A stretch of 8,330 bases of DNA from Pseudomonadota bacterium (GTDB lineage: Bacteria; Pseudomonadota; Gammaproteobacteria; Burkholderiales; Thiobacillaceae): NCBI GenBank assembly GCA_021791235.1, contig JAJYXA010000584.1, positions 1 through 8,330 on the forward strand, written 5' to 3'. The number at the start of each line of letters is the position of its first letter. Within the stretch, counting starts at the first letter, position 1. Made by a program: the position numbers and the translations under genes. This document shows positions 6,025 to 8,330 of the stretch, in pieces. The notes under the pieces are model-generated. The model searched no databases, was not told where the DNA came from, and saw only the letters and a program-made list of their open reading frames with translations.

Positions 6025-6731
6025 TGCGTCTTCTCCCAAATATTTTTAACGTCGGACTGAATCTGCTTGAGCGCGGCCAGTGGATCGGCCGCGCCCGTGA
6101 TCGGGCGCCCGATCACCAGGTCGGTCGCGCCGGCACGCAGGGCTTCCGCCGGCGTCATCACGCGGCGCTGGTCGCCCACGTCCGCGCCGGCCGGACGGAT
6201 GCCCGGCGTCACCAGGCGGAAATTCGCGCCCAAATCGGCGCGCAGCATGGCGGCTTCCTGTGCCGAGCAGACTACGCCATCAAGTTTGCAGGCTTGCGAC
6301 AGACGCGCCAGCCGCAGCACCTGGTCGGCGGGCGCGCCGGAAACCCCGACCTCGCCCAGATCCTCGGCGCTCATGCTGGTCAGCACCGTCACCGCGATCA
6401 GCAGCGGTCGATTGGGCAGGCCCGCGAGCGCCTCCTGCGCCGCCGTCATCATGCGGCGGCCGCCCGAGGCGTGGACGTTCAGCATCCACACACCCATCCC
6501 ACCCGCCGCCCGGCACGCCGCCGCCACGGTGTGGGGGATGTCGTGGAATTTCAGGTCGAGGAAAACCTCGAAACCGCGCGCCACCAGCGCCCGCACCAGT
6601 TCCGGCCCGGCTGCGGTGAACAGTTCCTTGCCCACCTTCAGCCGACACAGCGCCGGGTCGAGCCGCACCACCAGCGCCAGCGCCGACACCGCATCGGCAT
6701 AATCCAGCGCCACGATAATTTTATGCGTCAT
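6021..6731 (-). CDS. pyrF: Orotidine 5'-phosphate decarboxylase
   Basis: A 236-residue TIM-barrel enzyme for the last step of UMP synthesis, decarboxylation of OMP. After the opening [12 protein letters not shown] come KVGKELF (substrate lysine near 33-36) and the signature [11 protein letters not shown] at about 59-69, which carries the catalytic Asp-Lys-Asp residues. TPGIRPAG and [12 protein letters not shown] near the C-terminus bind phosphate. ATG at 6731 is preferred over the GTG at 6737 because AAGG lies six nt upstream of it. The TGA overlaps the ugd GTG. UMP feeds UTP and hence UDP-glucose, the substrate of the next gene product, so the pairing makes metabolic sense, though this is inference. 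Confidence 0.96.
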   Translation of the reverse strand: MTHKIIVALDYADAVSALALVVRLDPALCRLKVGKELFTAAGPELVRALVARGFEVFLDLKFHDIPHTVAAACRAAGGMGVWMLNVHASGGRRMMTAAQEALAGLPNRPLLIAVTVLTSMSAEDLGEVGVSGAPADQVLRLARLSQACKLDGVVCSAQEAAMLRADLGANFRLVTPGIRPAGADVGDQRRVMTPAEALRAGATDLVIGRPITGAADPLAALKQIQSDVKNIWEKTQ

Positions 6732-6749
6732 CCCCACCCTTCTTCATTC

Positions 6750-6777
6750 CCTGACCCCTGAATCCTGACCCCTGAAT
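6750..6777. repeat. 14-bp tandem repeat, two copies, between lapB and pyrF
   Basis: CCTGACCCCTGAAT occurs twice in direct succession (6750-6763 and 6764-6777), followed by a further CCT. It occupies much of the 54-nt lapB-pyrF gap, just upstream of the pyrF ribosome-binding site. A dispersed intergenic repeat or replication-slippage tract; no function is evident. Confidence 0.8.
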
Positions 6778-6785
6778 CCTAACGC

Positions 6786-7952
6786 CTACCCCTCCCCCTC
6801 GCGCCGCTCGGGATCAAAACTGTCCCAGCGCCCGCATGCCGGGCAGCGCCAGAAGAACTGCTTGGCCTTGAACCCGCAACTGCCGCACTGGTAACGCATC
6901 ATGCGCTGGCTATGTGCGGCCACCAGCGTTTTTTCCACCTGCAGGAGTTCGCGCGCTTCCGGTTCCGCATTGACGAGTTCGGCTTCCAGCAGGCGATCCA
7001 GGGTACGCAGGCTGGGATTGCGCCGCAGTTCCTCGCGCGCAAGCTGGCTGGCGGCGGCGGCGCCTTCGGTTTCGGATACCGCCAGATAGAGCGCGCCGAA
7101 CACGTCCTGCGACGGTTGCCGCGCGTACAGGGCGCGCAGCCACTGCACGCCTTCGGCCAGCCGCCCCAGCTGGCGATAGCTGCCGAGCACGCGGTCGACC
7201 ACCAGCGCCATGTGCGCCGCGCTCTGCGTTTCGACCAGGCGCCAGTCGGCAATGGCGGCCTCGTGCCGTCCTGCCGCCGCGTCCAGATCGCCCGCCATCA
7301 GGTTGGCGCGTACCGACTGCCGATTGGCCGAGAGCGCCTGCTGCAGATGCGACGTGGCAGCGTCGGGATGGCCTTTCGCCGCTTCCAGCAGCGCCAGTTC
7401 GCAATAAAAGTGGGCGATGTCGGCGTTCAATGGTTTGCTGGTGTCCTTTTCCAGCAGGCGCGCCGCATCGATGGCCTTCTGCCAGTCTTTTTCCTGCACG
7501 TAGATTTCCAGCAGGTAGGTGCGCGCCAGGCCGTGCTGCGACGTTTCCAGGAGCTTGCCGAACACCTGTTCGGCGCGGTCGAGCAGGCCCGCCTTCAGGT
7601 AGTCCTGCCCCAGCTCGCTCATCGCGCGCAGGCGCTGCTCTTCGGCGAGGCCTTCGCGCTCCAGCAGATTCTCGTGCATGCGGATGGCGCGGTCGAGTTC
7701 GCCGCGGCGGCGAAACAGGCCGCCCAGCGCAAAGTGCAGGTCGATGGTTTCGGGTTCGAGCTTGACGACTTCGAGAAAGGCCTCGATGGCCTTGTCGGGC
7801 TGCTCGTTGAGCAGGAAATTCAGCCCGCGGAAATACGAATTGGGCAGCGCGCGCGATTCGGTCACCACCTGACGGATGTCGACCCGTGCAGCCAGCCAGC
7901 CCAGCACAAAGAACAGGGGGAAGGCCAGCAGCCACCAGAACTCGAATTCCAT
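6786..7952 (-). CDS. lapB: Lipopolysaccharide assembly protein LapB (YciM), TPR protein
   Basis: A 388-residue inner-membrane protein that in E. coli (389 residues) controls LPS synthesis by promoting FtsH degradation of LpxC and helps organise LPS assembly. Residues about 5-22 form an N-terminal membrane anchor (FWWLLAFPLFFVLGWLAA). A long array of TPR-like helix pairs follows from about 36 to 330, beginning with YFRGLNFLLNEQPDKAIEAF. The C-terminus carries a rubredoxin-like metal site with Cys356, Cys359, Cys370 and Cys373, ending CPACGRWDSF. The cytoplasmic TPR region and the cysteines are both needed for function in E. coli. It starts 3 nt after the lapA stop, the conserved lapAB pairing. 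No damage is visible. Confidence 0.95.
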   Translation of the reverse strand: MEFEFWWLLAFPLFFVLGWLAARVDIRQVVTESRALPNSYFRGLNFLLNEQPDKAIEAFLEVVKLEPETIDLHFALGGLFRRRGELDRAIRMHENLLEREGLAEEQRLRAMSELGQDYLKAGLLDRAEQVFGKLLETSQHGLARTYLLEIYVQEKDWQKAIDAARLLEKDTSKPLNADIAHFYCELALLEAAKGHPDAATSHLQQALSANRQSVRANLMAGDLDAAAGRHEAAIADWRLVETQSAAHMALVVDRVLGSYRQLGRLAEGVQWLRALYARQPSQDVFGALYLAVSETEGAAAASQLAREELRRNPSLRTLDRLLEAELVNAEPEARELLQVEKTLVAAHSQRMMRYQCGSCGFKAKQFFWRCPACGRWDSFDPERREGEG

Positions 7953-7955
7953 TGC

Positions 7956-8237
7956 TCAGACCACGCTGATGTCGGTGGTGGGTTCCAACTCGGCTGCCTG
8001 CGATTTTTTCGCCGCTTCACGCCGCAGCCGGAACAAGGTCGGCAACAGGGCCAGCAAGCCAGTCAGCGCGCCCAGCACAAAAGCCAGTCCCAGCATGACG
8101 ATCAACGGCGCCTGCCACAGGTAGCCCAGATACGAGTAGAAAATCACGGAATGGCTGTTTTTGAGCGCAAACCCCAACACCAGCAGAAACACCAGCAATT
8201 TCGCCAGGAGGCCCAGATAGTGCGTTAAATTTTTCAT
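7956..8237 (-). CDS. lapA: Lipopolysaccharide assembly protein A domain protein LapA
   Basis: A 93-residue small membrane protein of the LapA (YciS/DUF1049) family, partner of LapB in LPS assembly. Two hydrophobic segments are clear: about residues 8-25 and about 42-66, joined by the family-like KNSHSVIFYSYLG linker. A basic cytoplasmic stretch (RLRREAAKKSQ) and a variable acidic tail follow. This is close to the E. coli LapA length of about 102. The ATG at 8237 is the first gene after a promoter and a terminator; no strong ribosome-binding site is visible. It sits 3 nt ahead of lapB. Confidence 0.9.
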   Translation of the reverse strand: MKNLTHYLGLLAKLLVFLLVLGFALKNSHSVIFYSYLGYLWQAPLIVMLGLAFVLGALTGLLALLPTLFRLRREAAKKSQAAELEPTTDISVV

Positions 8238-8261
8238 GTGTGTGCGCCAGGAAGTTCGCCC

Positions 8262-8289
8262 ATTTTACCCGCGCAACGCCAATCGCCAA
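8262..8289 (-). promoter_or_regulatory. Sigma70-type promoter of the lapA operon
   Basis: On the minus strand TTGGCG (8289-8284; four of six -35 matches) and TAAAAT (8267-8262; five of six -10 matches) are separated by 16 nt. Transcription would start near 8255, giving a leader of roughly 18 nt before lapA. The -35 box overlaps the T-tract of the terminator just upstream. Confidence 0.6.
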
Positions 8290-8313
8290 AGAAAACGGCG
8301 CCTCGCGGCGCCG
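8286..8313 (-). terminator. Rho-independent terminator of the gene upstream of lapA
   Basis: Read on the minus strand, CGGCGCC (8313-8307) and GGCGCCG (8302-8296) form a perfect 7-bp GC stem with a GCGA loop, followed by TTTTCTTTGG. This is a textbook intrinsic terminator for a minus-strand gene beyond the right edge. In related genomes ihfB often lies there, but none of its coding sequence is recognisable in 8314-8330. Confidence 0.8.
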
Positions 8314-8330
8314 CTTCCTGGATCTTGCTG

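Noticed and set aside
3352..6060. A 902-codon open frame on the plus strand
   Set aside because: It lies opposite cysM, ugd and the parDE-like pair, which have clear family motifs. Its composition (rich in His, Arg, Gly, Ala, Val) is typical of an antisense shadow in GC-rich DNA.
6912..8228. A 438-codon open frame on the plus strand opposite lapB and lapA
   Set aside because: Same antisense pattern, no recognisable motif, and lapAB on the other strand is well supported.

Overview
This is a GC-rich chromosomal window with the gene content and order of a betaproteobacterium, most likely a Nitrosomonadales / Thiobacillus-like relative. That placement is an inference from the lapA-lapB-pyrF and cysM-radA neighbourhoods and from protein resemblance, not from a database search. 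Apart from a fragment of prfC at the left edge, every recognised gene lies on the minus strand, so the window is best read from right to left.

Right part (about 8330 to 3811). A rho-independent terminator belongs to a gene outside the window. It is followed at once by a good sigma70-type promoter and a tight gene string lapA - lapB - pyrF - ugd - cysM. The gaps are 3 nt, 54 nt, a 4-nt GTGA overlap and 3 nt, so this looks like one operon. LapA and LapB are envelope proteins tied to control of LPS synthesis. PyrF makes UMP, Ugd makes UDP-glucuronate, and CysM makes cysteine.

Middle (about 3811 to 1795). A ParD/ParE-type toxin-antitoxin pair, with its own likely promoter and operator, sits between cysM and the DNA-repair ATPase gene radA, all in the same direction. 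Only 31 nt separate parE from radA, so radA may be read from the toxin-antitoxin promoter.

Left part (about 1795 to 777). After radA comes a GC-rich dyad repeat, then a HigB/HigA toxin-antitoxin pair preceded by three ATAACG half-sites (a strong operator candidate), then a CopG/BrnA-like antitoxin gene with no visible toxin partner.

Left end (1 to 776). The 3' end of prfC (release factor 3) runs rightward and converges on the antitoxin gene. The 201-nt gap between them holds no gene but contains four tidy hairpins in a row within 100 nt (632-731). This is the least explained structure in the window: a possible structured RNA, a mobile-element end or a REP-type repeat.

Overall, conserved housekeeping genes have three toxin-antitoxin-related modules wedged on both sides of radA. 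I found no clearly new multi-gene system. The hairpin cluster and the HigBA operator most deserve a second look.
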